From the NCBI RefSeq assembly GCF_001767255.1, contig NZ_CP017639.1:2262720-2326719 (forward strand): a stretch of DNA of 64,000 bases, in the 5' to 3' direction. Positions 48,718 through 57,191 of the stretch are shown here, piece after piece. The translations under genes were made by a program, and so were the position numbers. The DNA comes from Corynebacterium sp. NML98-0116. GTDB lineage: Bacteria; Actinomycetota; Actinomycetes; Mycobacteriales; Mycobacteriaceae. Below the pieces are notes generated by a model that was not told the origin of the DNA, ran no database searches, and saw only the letters and a list, made by a program, of their open reading frames with translations. Each line of letters starts with the position of its first letter. Position 1 is the stretch's first letter.

Positions 48718-50970
48718 TTAGCGCTGGGCGAGCACCGCGTCGCGTGCGGCTACCAGGTTGCGTAGCGAGGGCTCCACTTCCTCATACTTGCGCGTCTTCA
48801 GGCCGCAGTCGGGGTTGACCCAGAGGTGTTCGGCTGGGACGTGACGCAGTGCTGCTTGGAGCAGTTCGACGATTTCCTCGACGGAAGGGACGCGTGGTGA
48901 GTGGATGTCCCAGACGCCGGGACCGATTTCGGAGTGGAAGGTCTCGTCGATGTCGGCAAGCAGTTCCATGCGAGAGCGGGCGGCTTCGATGGAGGTGACG
49001 TCGGCGTCGAGGCCGGCGACTGCGTCGATGATCTGGCCGAACTCTGAGTAGCAGAGGTGGGTGTGGATCTGGGTGGTCGGCTTGGCGTCGACGGCGACGA
49101 GTCGGAAGGAGCGGACGGCCCAGTTGAGGTAGGACGGGCGGTCCTTGGCTCGGAGTGGGAGGAGTTCGCGCAGGGCCGGCTCGTCGATTTGGATGATGCT
49201 GATGCCGGCTTCCTCGAGGTCGCGGACTTCGTCGGCGAGGGCGGCGCCGATTTGGTCGGCGGAGACGGACAGGGGGACGTCGTCGCGTTTGAAGGACCAG
49301 GCCAGGATGGTGACTGGGCCGGTGAGCATGCCCTTGACCGGCTTGTTGGAGAGGGATTGGGCGTAGGTGGCCCATTCGACGGTCATTGGGGCTGGTCGGG
49401 AGACGTCGCCGTAGACGATTGGTGGGCGGGTGCAGCGGGAGCCGTAGGACTGGACCCAGCCGTTTTCGGTGACGACGAAGCCGTCGAGGAGTTCGGCGAA
49501 GTATTGGACCATGTCGTTGCGTTCGGCTTCGCCGTGGACGAGGACGTCGATGCCGATTTCTTCTTGCAGTTCGATGACCTGCTTGATTTCTTGCTGCAGC
49601 GCTTCCTTGTATTGAGCGTCGCTCAGCGTGCCGTTGCGGTGTGCGGCGCGGGCTTGGCGGATCTCGGGGGTTTGTGGGAAGGAGCCGATGGTGGTCGTCG
49701 GCAAGCTGGGGAGGTTGAGCGACTCGCGCTGGGCCTGCTGGCGCTCGGCGAACAGCGGCTGGCGCTGCACCTGACCTGCAGGAAGAGTGCCAAGACGCTT
49801 GGCGACGACCTCGTCGTGGCGCAGCGGGGATTCCGCGCGGGTGCGCGCCACACGGGCGGATGCGGCGAACGCGACCTCCGCGGCCTGCGGGCCGGCGCTC
49901 AGGGCGAGGGCTTCGGCGATCTTCTCGTCGGCGAAAGCGAGCCAGGTGGCGACGTCCACGGGCAGGTTGCGCTCGGCCTTGAGGGTGTGCGGCACGTGCT
50001 GCAGCGAGGTGGACGTGGTCACCGATGTGGCGCCGAGGGTGGTGAGGATTTCGGTGCGTTCGGCGAGGTCGGCGGCCCAGACGTTGCGGCCGTCGATAAG
50101 TCCGGCGACGAGGAGTGTCTCGGGCGCGACGTGGGTGCGGACCTGCTCGACGTAGTCAGGGGTGGCCTGCAGGGTCCATGGGGACAGGTCCACATGGAGG
50201 GCTTCGGGCTTCAGTTCGCCGAGGACGGGCAGGGCGGCGTCGGCGGCGCCGTATGGGGTGGTCAGGTAGACGTTCGGGCGGGCGTCGGCGCCGAGGAGCG
50301 TCGACCATGCCTCACCCAGGTAGCGCGCGATATCGGTATCCGGGGTGTCAACGTCAGCGACGACGATCGGCTCGGCGACCTGGACCCACTCCACACCGGC
50401 CTGGCGCAGCGCCGCGAAGACCTGGGCGTATGCCTCGACGAGGACCGGGAGCAGGGACCACTCCACCGGCTTCGACAGCGCGAGGAGCGTGACCGGGCCG
50501 ACGAGGTACGGGCGAACCTGGTGGCCGGCCTCGCGGGCCTCCTCCACGATGCGCACGATGCGGTCCGGCACCGGCGTGATCTCCTGACCAGCGGCGACCT
50601 CGGGCACGAGGTAGTGGTAGTTGGTGTCGAACCACTTGGTCATCTCCAGCGGCACGCGGGTGGCGGTGCCGCGAGCAAGCGCGAACTCCTCGTCAAGGTC
50701 GGTGCCGCCGGCGACGAGGCCGACGGTCAGCGCGGTCTCCAGGACGTGGTCGTAGAGGGCGACGTCCGCCGGGATGGCGTAGGGCTCGGAGAGACCGAGG
50801 TCACGCAGGTGGTTGTACGTATCGATGCGCAGGGCGCGCGTCGTGGAGCGGAACGTGTCCGCGTCGATCTGCCCGGACCAGTAGGACTCCAGGGCGCGCT
50901 TCAGTTCGCGTTGCGCGCCGATCCTCGGGTAGCCCTCGATGGTCGTGGTGGGGAATGCTACGGTGCTCAC
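48718..50970 (-). CDS. metE: Cobalamin-independent methionine synthase
   Basis: Transfers the methyl group of 5-methyltetrahydrofolate to homocysteine. The 750-residue enzyme has the two duplicated barrels. Zinc-site and active-site motifs are present: THLCYSEF (His, Cys), the Glu in that region, and WVNPDCGLKTR (second Cys) near the C-terminus, with VHGEAERNDMV and GDVSRPAPMTVEW in between. The N-terminus reads TIEGYPRIGAQRELK. GTG 50970 overlaps the stop codon of metF (GTGA), so the two form a coupled operon that supplies methionine from methylene-tetrahydrofolate. Confidence 0.96.
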   Translation of the reverse strand: MSTVAFPTTTIEGYPRIGAQRELKRALESYWSGQIDADTFRSTTRALRIDTYNHLRDLGLSEPYAIPADVALYDHVLETALTVGLVAGGTDLDEEFALARGTATRVPLEMTKWFDTNYHYLVPEVAAGQEITPVPDRIVRIVEEAREAGHQVRPYLVGPVTLLALSKPVEWSLLPVLVEAYAQVFAALRQAGVEWVQVAEPIVVADVDTPDTDIARYLGEAWSTLLGADARPNVYLTTPYGAADAALPVLGELKPEALHVDLSPWTLQATPDYVEQVRTHVAPETLLVAGLIDGRNVWAADLAERTEILTTLGATSVTTSTSLQHVPHTLKAERNLPVDVATWLAFADEKIAEALALSAGPQAAEVAFAASARVARTRAESPLRHDEVVAKRLGTLPAGQVQRQPLFAERQQAQRESLNLPSLPTTTIGSFPQTPEIRQARAAHRNGTLSDAQYKEALQQEIKQVIELQEEIGIDVLVHGEAERNDMVQYFAELLDGFVVTENGWVQSYGSRCTRPPIVYGDVSRPAPMTVEWATYAQSLSNKPVKGMLTGPVTILAWSFKRDDVPLSVSADQIGAALADEVRDLEEAGISIIQIDEPALRELLPLRAKDRPSYLNWAVRSFRLVAVDAKPTTQIHTHLCYSEFGQIIDAVAGLDADVTSIEAARSRMELLADIDETFHSEIGPGVWDIHSPRVPSVEEIVELLQAALRHVPAEHLWVNPDCGLKTRKYEEVEPSLRNLVAARDAVLAQR

Positions 50971-51911
50971 AGGTTGAGTCCTTTCAATAGTTCACGTGTT
51001 ACTGCTAAGTCGTTATGTGTGTAAACATGCAGGCCACCGGCGCCGGCCTGCAGAATCGTGCGCGCTAATGCAACGGTGAGTCGCATGCCAATCTGGTGCT
51101 CTTCCTCCGGTGTCCGCGCCGCTTCAAGCTGCTTGATGACGTCCACCGGGGGTGCCACACCGGACAACTCACCCATCCTGCGCACCCGGTTCACGCTGGT
51201 CATCGGCATGATGCCGGGGATCAGCGGGATGCGCACCCCGGCGAGCCGGGCACGCTCCGCGAAGCTGAGATAGTCCTGCGCGTCGAAGAACAGCTGCGTG
51301 ATGGCGAAGTCGGCACCGAGGCGCTGCTTCGCCAGCAACACGTCCAGGTCTTGGTCGTCGCTGGTGCTCTCCGCGTGTCCCCGCGGGTAGCAGGCCACCG
51401 ACAGCGCGAGCTTGCCCGCCGCGAGGCGGTAGGCCTGGGCGTCGGCAACGTCCTGGATCAGGTTGAGCAGGTCCGTTGCGTGCTGCAGGTGTGTGTCGGG
51501 CAGGCGGTCGAGTCCGGCCGGGATGTCGCCGCGAAGGGCGAGGAATCCGCGGACGCCGGCGTCGATAAGCTGGGTGATCCACTGCCGCAGCTCGTCGGGC
51601 GTGCCGGCGGTGCAGGCGAGGTGCGCGATGGGGCGCATGCTCGTGGTCTGCGCGATGCGCTCGATGAGGCGGGCGGTGCCTTCCAACCAGTCGCTGCGGT
51701 GCGAGCTGGTGACCGACACGTAGTCGGGCTGGTAGGCGGCGAGCCCTTGGATGAGGGCGTCGAGCTTGGCGGAGTCGACGCTGTGACGCGGTGGGATCAC
51801 CTCGAAGCTGAGTGCCGTGCGTGCCCGCTGCGTGCGTGGCGCGAGCTCCTCCTCGATGCTGTCCAACGGTGCCGACGCGGAGATCCGCGTTTCCAACGTT
51901 GCCTGCCGCAC
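50967..51911 (-). CDS. metF: 5,10-methylenetetrahydrofolate reductase
   Basis: A 314-residue flavin enzyme that makes 5-methyltetrahydrofolate for MetE, the next gene. Motifs: FEVIPPRH near the N-terminus (catalytic Glu), ALRGDIP, LSVACYPRGHAES, and ADFAITQLFFDAQDY, then PGIMPMTS. I prefer GTG 51911, 5 bases after AGGCAGGTGAG; GTG 51920 is an alternative. Upstream there is a partial McbR-like site at 52058-52073 and a 6-3-6 inverted repeat at 52016-52030. Confidence 0.92.
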   Translation of the reverse strand: MRQATLETRISASAPLDSIEEELAPRTQRARTALSFEVIPPRHSVDSAKLDALIQGLAAYQPDYVSVTSSHRSDWLEGTARLIERIAQTTSMRPIAHLACTAGTPDELRQWITQLIDAGVRGFLALRGDIPAGLDRLPDTHLQHATDLLNLIQDVADAQAYRLAAGKLALSVACYPRGHAESTSDDQDLDVLLAKQRLGADFAITQLFFDAQDYLSFAERARLAGVRIPLIPGIMPMTSVNRVRRMGELSGVAPPVDVIKQLEAARTPEEEHQIGMRLTVALARTILQAGAGGLHVYTHNDLAVTRELLKGLNL

Positions 51912-52015
51912 CTGACTCACCTGCCTTCTGTTGCTTCCTGTTGATGGGGTGCAATGAAATTTAAGACTGGCCGCAAGGGTGCACAACTACTTTTGCGTAT
52001 CGCGATGCATTGTCA

Positions 52016-52030
52016 CAGGTCAGCGACCTG
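52016..52030. promoter_or_regulatory. Inverted repeat upstream of metF
   Basis: CAGGTC-AGC-GACCTG, about 105 bases before metF. It could be an operator or part of a leader structure. I find no known riboswitch in the leader. Confidence 0.35.
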
Positions 52031-52057
52031 CGAAATGTGAATAATATTTCCCAAAAC

Positions 52058-52073
52058 TGAACCGCTTGGTCTA
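52058..52073 (-). promoter_or_regulatory. McbR-like operator candidate
   Basis: On the minus strand the sequence reads TAGAC-CAAGCG-GTTCA. The McbR consensus is TAGAC-N6-GTCTA, so 8 of 10 arm positions agree. McbR represses methionine genes in C. glutamicum. Confidence 0.4.
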
Positions 52074-52150
52074 CTTCGCGCGGACTGTGGGGGCACATGT
52101 CGGTGCAGCCCGCTAGGGTGGTTGAGAGAGAACACAACGAAGGAGCACAC

Positions 52151-52723
52151 ATGAACCTCACCACTGCACGACTCGCACTGCGCGGCATCAGCGGCGCCTG
52201 GAACTACTTCCGCGAACTCAACAGCAAGCAGCAGCGCGACGTCTACGAAGCACTCACCGAAGCCATCAAGGACGACAACATCGACGACCTCAACGACCTC
52301 GCCGACGTCCCACAGCTCGAGGGGATCTACGACGCCGCGCGCCAGCAGGCCGGCAAAGTCACCCGCGCCAGCCACGCGCGTATCGACGCCCGCCGCGCCC
52401 TCCACGCCGCAACCGCCCCTGACCGCAAGGCCCGCCAGATCGCGCTGAAGAAGGAAGCGCGCAAGCGTGGGGCCGGCTCGAAGGTCCTGCTCGCCTCCCT
52501 CGGTGCGGGCGCGCTCGCGGCCGGCGGCTGGGCGCTGTGGGAGTTCTACCTGCGCGAAAAGCTTGAGGAGCGCAACCACGAGCCCAAGCACGCACTGCGG
52601 GAAGACGCGACTGAAGGCGGGGCTGAGGGAACGGCGACGCTGGTGTACTCCACCGATTCCGCCGACGACCAGTTCAGCACCCTCGACGCCCTCGACGACG
52701 AGCAGCGCCGCGCTACGAAGTAG
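52151..52723 (+). CDS. Single-pass membrane protein of unknown function
   Basis: A 190-residue protein: charged helical N-terminal part (NSKQQRDVYEALTEAIKDDN), an Arg/Ala-rich stretch (about 75-115), one membrane helix (about 116-138, KVLLASLGAGALAAGGWALWEF), and an acidic C-terminal tail. ATG 52151 follows GAAGGAG. It resembles conserved corynebacterial envelope-associated proteins without known function. It is divergent from metF and converges on a TetR gene only three bases away. Confidence 0.78.
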   Translation: MNLTTARLALRGISGAWNYFRELNSKQQRDVYEALTEAIKDDNIDDLNDLADVPQLEGIYDAARQQAGKVTRASHARIDARRALHAATAPDRKARQIALKKEARKRGAGSKVLLASLGAGALAAGGWALWEFYLREKLEERNHEPKHALREDATEGGAEGTATLVYSTDSADDQFSTLDALDDEQRRATK

Positions 52724-52726
52724 ACG

Positions 52727-53293
52727 CTAGTTGGCGTCCACCCGCCACGCCAGCAACAGGTGGTTGACCAGGCGGGTCTTCACGTCTGGGAAAAGGTTGC
52801 GCAGATTCGCACTCATGGGGCGGGTCACCACGATGAGCTCGGCGGCGATCTCGGAGGGAGTCAGCGCTGGGTCCACCAGGCCGTGAGCGGCGGCGAGGTC
52901 CAGCAGCTCTTGGGCGTGCGCGAAGAACTCGTCGCGGCGCTGCCGCACCGTGGGCTCCAGGGCGTGCGGCGGCTCGTCCGCCGGGGCCGCCACCAGCATG
53001 CCGATACCCGAGTCGGCGCACGCCCAAATGAAGGCGCGCCACTGCTCCTCCGGGGCGCTGTCAAACTTGGCCAGCGTGTCCCCCAGCTTCGCGTCGAGCA
53101 CGTCAATGAACTCGAGGGCGCACGCCTGGCGCAGGTCGGCGCGCGTCGGAAAGTGCCTGTACAGCGTGGCGATGCCCACCCCAGCGTGCTCCGCGATCTC
53201 GCCAAGCGTGACCTCCGAGTTCGGGCGGGTGCGGAAGTTCTCCACCGCCGCCCGGATCAGCTGTTCGCGCTTCTGTCTCGCATCGGCTCGCAT
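52727..53293 (-). CDS. TetR family regulator
   Basis: A 188-residue regulator with a TetR helix-turn-helix (LIRAAVENFRTRPNSEVTLG; AEHAGVGIATLYRHFPTRADL, about residues 12-60) and an SbtR-like C-terminal half. It is divergent from the ABC ATPase-like/YhgE pair. The gap holds TTGAC...GTCAA (53310-53330) overlapping a promoter that reads toward that pair, so this is the likely repressor. Confidence 0.9.
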   Translation of the reverse strand: MRADARQKREQLIRAAVENFRTRPNSEVTLGEIAEHAGVGIATLYRHFPTRADLRQACALEFIDVLDAKLGDTLAKFDSAPEEQWRAFIWACADSGIGMLVAAPADEPPHALEPTVRQRRDEFFAHAQELLDLAAAHGLVDPALTPSEIAAELIVVTRPMSANLRNLFPDVKTRLVNHLLLAWRVDAN

Positions 53294-53309
53294 GGTGCTT
53301 CCTTTCCGC

Positions 53310-53339
53310 TTGACATTAACTGATAGTCAATCCTACGCT
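53310..53339 (+). promoter_or_regulatory. Promoter and operator of the ABC-like/YhgE operon
   Basis: TTGACA (53310-53315) and TACGCT (53334-53339) are 18 bases apart. TTGAC and GTCAA at 53310-53330 form an imperfect inverted repeat over the -35 box, suited to the adjacent TetR repressor. Confidence 0.5.
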
Positions 53340-53381
53340 TAGCACCATTCTGCAACGAAAATCAACCAAAGTAGGTGTTCA

Positions 53382-53993
53382 ATGGACTGCATCCTACGAG
53401 CCGTCGACGTCGTCGTGCGCCCAGGGAACAACCCGGTCAACCTCGAGGTTGGCGAAGGGTTCACGCTGGTCACATCGCCTCGCGAGTCCGGCGCGTCCAC
53501 ACTGAGTATGGCGCTCGCCGGCCGCTACGAACCACACAGCGGCACCATCGAGCTTTTCGACGAGCCCACCACCGCCCGCCAACGCTTCCCCGAGATCGCC
53601 CTGGCGGGCATCTCGCTCATCGACTCCGTCGAGCGCTCCGTGCCCACCAAGGAAATCATCCGGGAGCAAATCTCCTGGGAGCTGCCGTTCTTCCGCCTCA
53701 TCCCGCGTGACCTGCTCGGCCACGAACTTGTCGAACCCTGGCTGGAACCCCTCCAATTCGACCTGGACGAGGACAAACTCAAGCTCGGCATCGGCGACCT
53801 CAGCATCGTCGACCGGATGCGGTTGCGTGTACTGCTCGCGCTCATCGCGCGACCAGACGCGCCGCTCATCATCGTCGACGACCCAGACCAGCTGCGTAAC
53901 TTTGAGCTGCGCAAAGAATTCATCGACAACCTGCGCGACGTCGCAAAACTCAAACCTGTGCTGGTCAACAGCGTGAACAAGGAGGACCTATGA
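53382..53993 (+). CDS. Degenerate ABC ATPase-like protein
   Basis: A 203-residue protein with the overall order of an ABC nucleotide-binding domain. The P-loop position reads SPRESGASTLSMALAG, lacking the GK of GKST; a D-rich segment later reads LIIVDDPDQL where Walker B is expected; the signature region is LSIVDRMRLRVLL without LSGG. The catalytic lysine and glutamate are therefore not present in usual form. It overlaps the YhgE/Pip permease start by four bases, so the pair should act together. It may bind nucleotide weakly or serve as a structural partner. Confidence 0.75.
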   Translation: MDCILRAVDVVVRPGNNPVNLEVGEGFTLVTSPRESGASTLSMALAGRYEPHSGTIELFDEPTTARQRFPEIALAGISLIDSVERSVPTKEIIREQISWELPFFRLIPRDLLGHELVEPWLEPLQFDLDEDKLKLGIGDLSIVDRMRLRVLLALIARPDAPLIIVDDPDQLRNFELRKEFIDNLRDVAKLKPVLVNSVNKEDL

Positions 53994-56083
53994 TCGCAGG
54001 GCTGCACATCGGCAGCAACTTCCGAAAGTTCGGTCACGGCAAACTGCCGCCGCTCGCCATCATCGCCATCACGCTCATCCCGCTGCTCTTCGGCGGACTG
54101 TTCGTCTGGTCCTACTACGACCCGCTGGGCAACCTGCACAAGATGCCCGTCGCCCTGGTCAACTCGGACGAGGGTGAGCACGGCCTTACCGTGGTGGAAG
54201 AACTCATGGACGAGCAACCCATGGACTTCCGCCTGGTCAGCGCGGAGGAAGCCCAAAAGGGCGTCGCCGACGGCACCTATTACCTTGGCGTGGAGATCCC
54301 CAGCGACTTCTCCGAAGCCGCCGAATCCGTCAACTCCGACAACCCCCACCAGGCGAAACTCAACATCTCCCTTAATGAGACCAACGGGTTCATCCCCACC
54401 ATGCTGGGCAACCAGGTCACCATGATCATGAGCTCCGTCATCTCGGAGAGCGTGAGTAAAGAGGTGGTCAACCAGCTCTTCGTCGGCTTCAACACCATCC
54501 ACGACGGCATGGTGCAGGCCGCCGACGGCGCGGGCAAACTCGATGACGGCGCGCACAAAGCCAAGGACGGCAGCGGCAAACTGAAGGACGGCGCCGGCAA
54601 GCTCAACGGCGGCGTCGGGGAGCTCGACAACGGCATCAAGAAGCTCGCCGACGGCGCGCAGCAACTCGACTCCGGCATCGGCGAACTCCAGCAGGGCGCC
54701 AACACGCTCAACGAGAAGCTCGGCGAAGCCTCCCAAGGCGCCAACAAGCTTGCCAACGGCCTCACCGCCCTCCAAGACGGCACCGCCCAGCTCGGCGCCG
54801 GAGCAGCCGCCATCGCCGGCGGTGTAGGCAAGCTGACCTCCATCACGGACCAGCTCAACGTGGCCCAGAACACCTTCAACAGCATCAACGCCACCCTGGA
54901 CCAGGCCATCCGTCAGCTCGACGCCACCCCAGTTCCCGGCGCCTCCGACCTGGCCAATCAGGCCCGCGGCCTGAAAGCTCAGCTCAATGCCGACCAGTTC
55001 GTCGCCATGAACCCGCAGATGATCAACGACCTGACCAGGCTGCGCAACGGCGCCCACGAACTGTCCACCCAGCTCAACGACCCCACCGCCAAGTACCGCT
55101 CCGGCATGGACCAAGCCGCCGCCGGTGCGCAGACGCTGGCGCAGGGCCTGCGGATGCTGCAGGACGGCTCCGGCACGCTCGTGGTGGGCGTCGGCAAGCT
55201 GAAGGACGGCTCCTCCCGCCTCGTCGTGGGAGCGAACTCCGCAGCCGAAGGCACCTCCAAACTCGCGGGTGGCTCCAACCAGCTCGTCGTCGGCCTCAAC
55301 GACCTGAACGACGGCCTGGTCACCCTCAGCGACGGCACCGGCGAACTCAGCCTCAAACTCAACGAAGGCGCCGACAAAGCCCCAACCTGGGAAGGCGACC
55401 GCCTCGAGAAAGCCACCGAGGCCGCCGGTAACCCCGTCGTACACAACAACACCGGCGACGAACTCACCTTCTTCGGCAAGGGCCTCTCCCCCTTCTTCCT
55501 GTCCCTCTCCCTGTGGATCGGCGGCCTGGTGCTCTACATGATCCTCGCGCCGTTCTCACGCCGCGTCATCGACTCCGGCACCAACCCCTTCCGCATGGTC
55601 GCCCACACCCTGCTGCCGTCCCTGATCGTCGGCTTCGTGCAGGCCGTGCTGCTGTGGCTCGTGCAGGTCGTCGCGATCGGCGTCGAGCCGAAGCACCCAC
55701 TCGGCCTGTTCGGCGTGCTGTGGTTCGGCTCCTGGGTGTTCATGTCCCTCATCCTGGCCATCAACATGGTCTTCGGCCCCGCCACCGGCAGACTGGTCAC
55801 CATGGCGCTCATGTCCCTCCAGCTGGTGGCCTCCAACGGCCTCTACCCGCCCGAAGTGCAGCCAGGGTTCATCCAGTGGGTCCACGCCTGGGACCCGATG
55901 CGCTTTACCGTGGATATGATCCGCGTCGCCTTCTTCGGCAACCACGCCGAAGACCCGCGCCTGCTGCGCGCCATCGTGGTCCTCACACTGCTCGCAGTGG
56001 CCGCGTGGTTGATCAGCGCGTGGGGCATGTGGAAGCGCCGCATCCTCAACGACAAGGACATCCACCCAGAGCTGTCGCTGTAA
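53990..56083 (+). CDS. YhgE/Pip domain membrane protein (ABC-2-type permease)
   Basis: A 697-residue protein with one N-terminal helix (about 22-42), a large external domain, and about five C-terminal helices of ABC-2 permease type (about 495-690). The external part contains a long series of 7-residue LxDGAxK-like repeats (for example GAGKLDDGAHKAKDG, GVGELDNGIKKLADG; about 175-285 and again 370-450), predicted to form a helical stalk. Related YhgE/Pip/EsaA proteins are phage receptors or type VII secretion parts. The upstream degenerate ATPase-like gene and a TetR repressor form the rest of the unit. The substrate is unknown. Confidence 0.88.
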   Translation: MIAGLHIGSNFRKFGHGKLPPLAIIAITLIPLLFGGLFVWSYYDPLGNLHKMPVALVNSDEGEHGLTVVEELMDEQPMDFRLVSAEEAQKGVADGTYYLGVEIPSDFSEAAESVNSDNPHQAKLNISLNETNGFIPTMLGNQVTMIMSSVISESVSKEVVNQLFVGFNTIHDGMVQAADGAGKLDDGAHKAKDGSGKLKDGAGKLNGGVGELDNGIKKLADGAQQLDSGIGELQQGANTLNEKLGEASQGANKLANGLTALQDGTAQLGAGAAAIAGGVGKLTSITDQLNVAQNTFNSINATLDQAIRQLDATPVPGASDLANQARGLKAQLNADQFVAMNPQMINDLTRLRNGAHELSTQLNDPTAKYRSGMDQAAAGAQTLAQGLRMLQDGSGTLVVGVGKLKDGSSRLVVGANSAAEGTSKLAGGSNQLVVGLNDLNDGLVTLSDGTGELSLKLNEGADKAPTWEGDRLEKATEAAGNPVVHNNTGDELTFFGKGLSPFFLSLSLWIGGLVLYMILAPFSRRVIDSGTNPFRMVAHTLLPSLIVGFVQAVLLWLVQVVAIGVEPKHPLGLFGVLWFGSWVFMSLILAINMVFGPATGRLVTMALMSLQLVASNGLYPPEVQPGFIQWVHAWDPMRFTVDMIRVAFFGNHAEDPRLLRAIVVLTLLAVAAWLISAWGMWKRRILNDKDIHPELSL

Positions 56084-56112
56084 GGGTTTGTGGTTGCTGG
56101 GGGCCGGTCCCT

Positions 56113-56575
56113 GGCACCACATTACTATTTGGGGGTTCGGTGAGCTGGGGAAACGCTGTGGCGCATTTTCGAGATTCGGGAATTTGGTGTCTGGGCAGGG
56201 GATGCGCGCACCAAATTCCTGGATTTTGGCAGCCGGGTTTGGAAAAGCCCAGGTCGATGGGGGTCGGGGAGGGAATGTGGTGTCCCATCGGGAGATGCCA
56301 GTGCCAAAAGACGCAATTCTTGTTGGGGGAAGGGGTAAAAACCCAGCTCGTGAAGAGAGAGTTGCGTGCTTTGGCACTGAGGTGAGGGGGAGTGCACCAA
56401 ATTCCTCCTCGTGGAGTTGACGACCTGGGGAAACGTCGCGTCGCCTTTTCGAGATTCGGGAATGTGGTGTCGTGATGCTTGGCCTGCGCACCAAATTCCC
56501 TCACTGGCCCTAGGTGCGTTTAGTGACCTGGGAAAACACGTGTGCGACCTTCGGAAAATCACGAATTTGGTGCGC
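56113..56575. repeat. Five palindromic elements in a row (A-A-B-A-A)
   Basis: Element A copies at 56113-56191, 56206-56284, 56393-56471 and 56486-56575, and element B at 56299-56379 (ends CAGTGCCAAAAGACGCAA and TTGCGTGCTTTGGCACTG). They fill the gap between the YhgE gene and the DoxX-like gene (56084-56671). No gene is seen there. Confidence 0.8.
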
Positions 56576-56671
56576 TCCCCCTTCTGCAGGTGACTTCTAC
56601 GACTGGTAGACTCGCAACATTGTTGATGCGTCAACACGCATTGCGATCTACCAATAACGAAGGAGCACACT

Positions 56672-57091
56672 ATGTCTACATCCGCAAAGCTTGCATCCGT
56701 TGCCCTGCGCGTCCCGACGGGGCTTTTCATTTTGAACTCTGCCCTGGGCAAGTTCGGCCTCAACCGCGAGGCCGCCGAGGGCCTCCAAGGCATGGCTGCC
56801 ACGGGCATCCCTGCGCTTGGCAAGTTGGATCCGGAGCAGTTCGGCAAGGGTCTCGCTGTCTCTGAGGCAGCGGTGGCCGGCGCGCTGCTCGCCCCCTTTG
56901 TGAGCAACCGTCTCGCCGGTGCGGCCCTTGGCTCGTTTGGCGCTGGCATGTTGACGATGTACTTCAACAACGACGCCATGACCGAGGACGACGGCATCCG
57001 TCCTTCCCACGATGGCCTTTCCCTGGCGAAGGATTCGTGGCTGGTTTCGATGGGTGCGGCGCTGATGGCGTTGCCGAAGAAGCGGAAGTAG
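56672..57091 (+). CDS. DoxX-like membrane protein
   Basis: A 139-residue protein with three to four hydrophobic helices (about 5-23, 64-81, 83-100 and 122-135) and a DoxX-like start (LASVALRVPTGLFILNSALGKFG). ATG 56672 follows GAAGGAG. It probably resides in the cytoplasmic membrane; the function is unknown. A strong terminator follows its stop codon. Confidence 0.8.
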   Translation: MSTSAKLASVALRVPTGLFILNSALGKFGLNREAAEGLQGMAATGIPALGKLDPEQFGKGLAVSEAAVAGALLAPFVSNRLAGAALGSFGAGMLTMYFNNDAMTEDDGIRPSHDGLSLAKDSWLVSMGAALMALPKKRK

Positions 57092-57113
57092 CCGATTCCC
57101 TTTACTGCAAGAG

Positions 57114-57155
57114 AAAACCCGGCCCGCGCACCGTGTGGTGTGCGGGCCGGGTTTT
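57114..57155 (+). terminator. Strong terminator (may serve both strands)
   Basis: AAACCCGGCCCGCGCAC pairs with GTGTGCGGGCCGGGTTT, and T-runs lie at both ends. It lies between the DoxX-like gene and the end of the giant surface-protein gene. Confidence 0.9.
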
Positions 57156-57191
57156 GTTATGCCCTGACCTCAGCCTGAGACGGAGTCAACG

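Noticed and set aside
50991-51006. Second parS-like site (TTCACGTG)
   Set aside because: Only about 12 of 16 positions agree and the arms are not symmetrical; it lies within the metF coding region.
51912-52150. Riboswitch in the metF leader
   Set aside because: I looked for SAM, SAH and cobalamin riboswitch features and found only a short inverted repeat and a McbR-like site.
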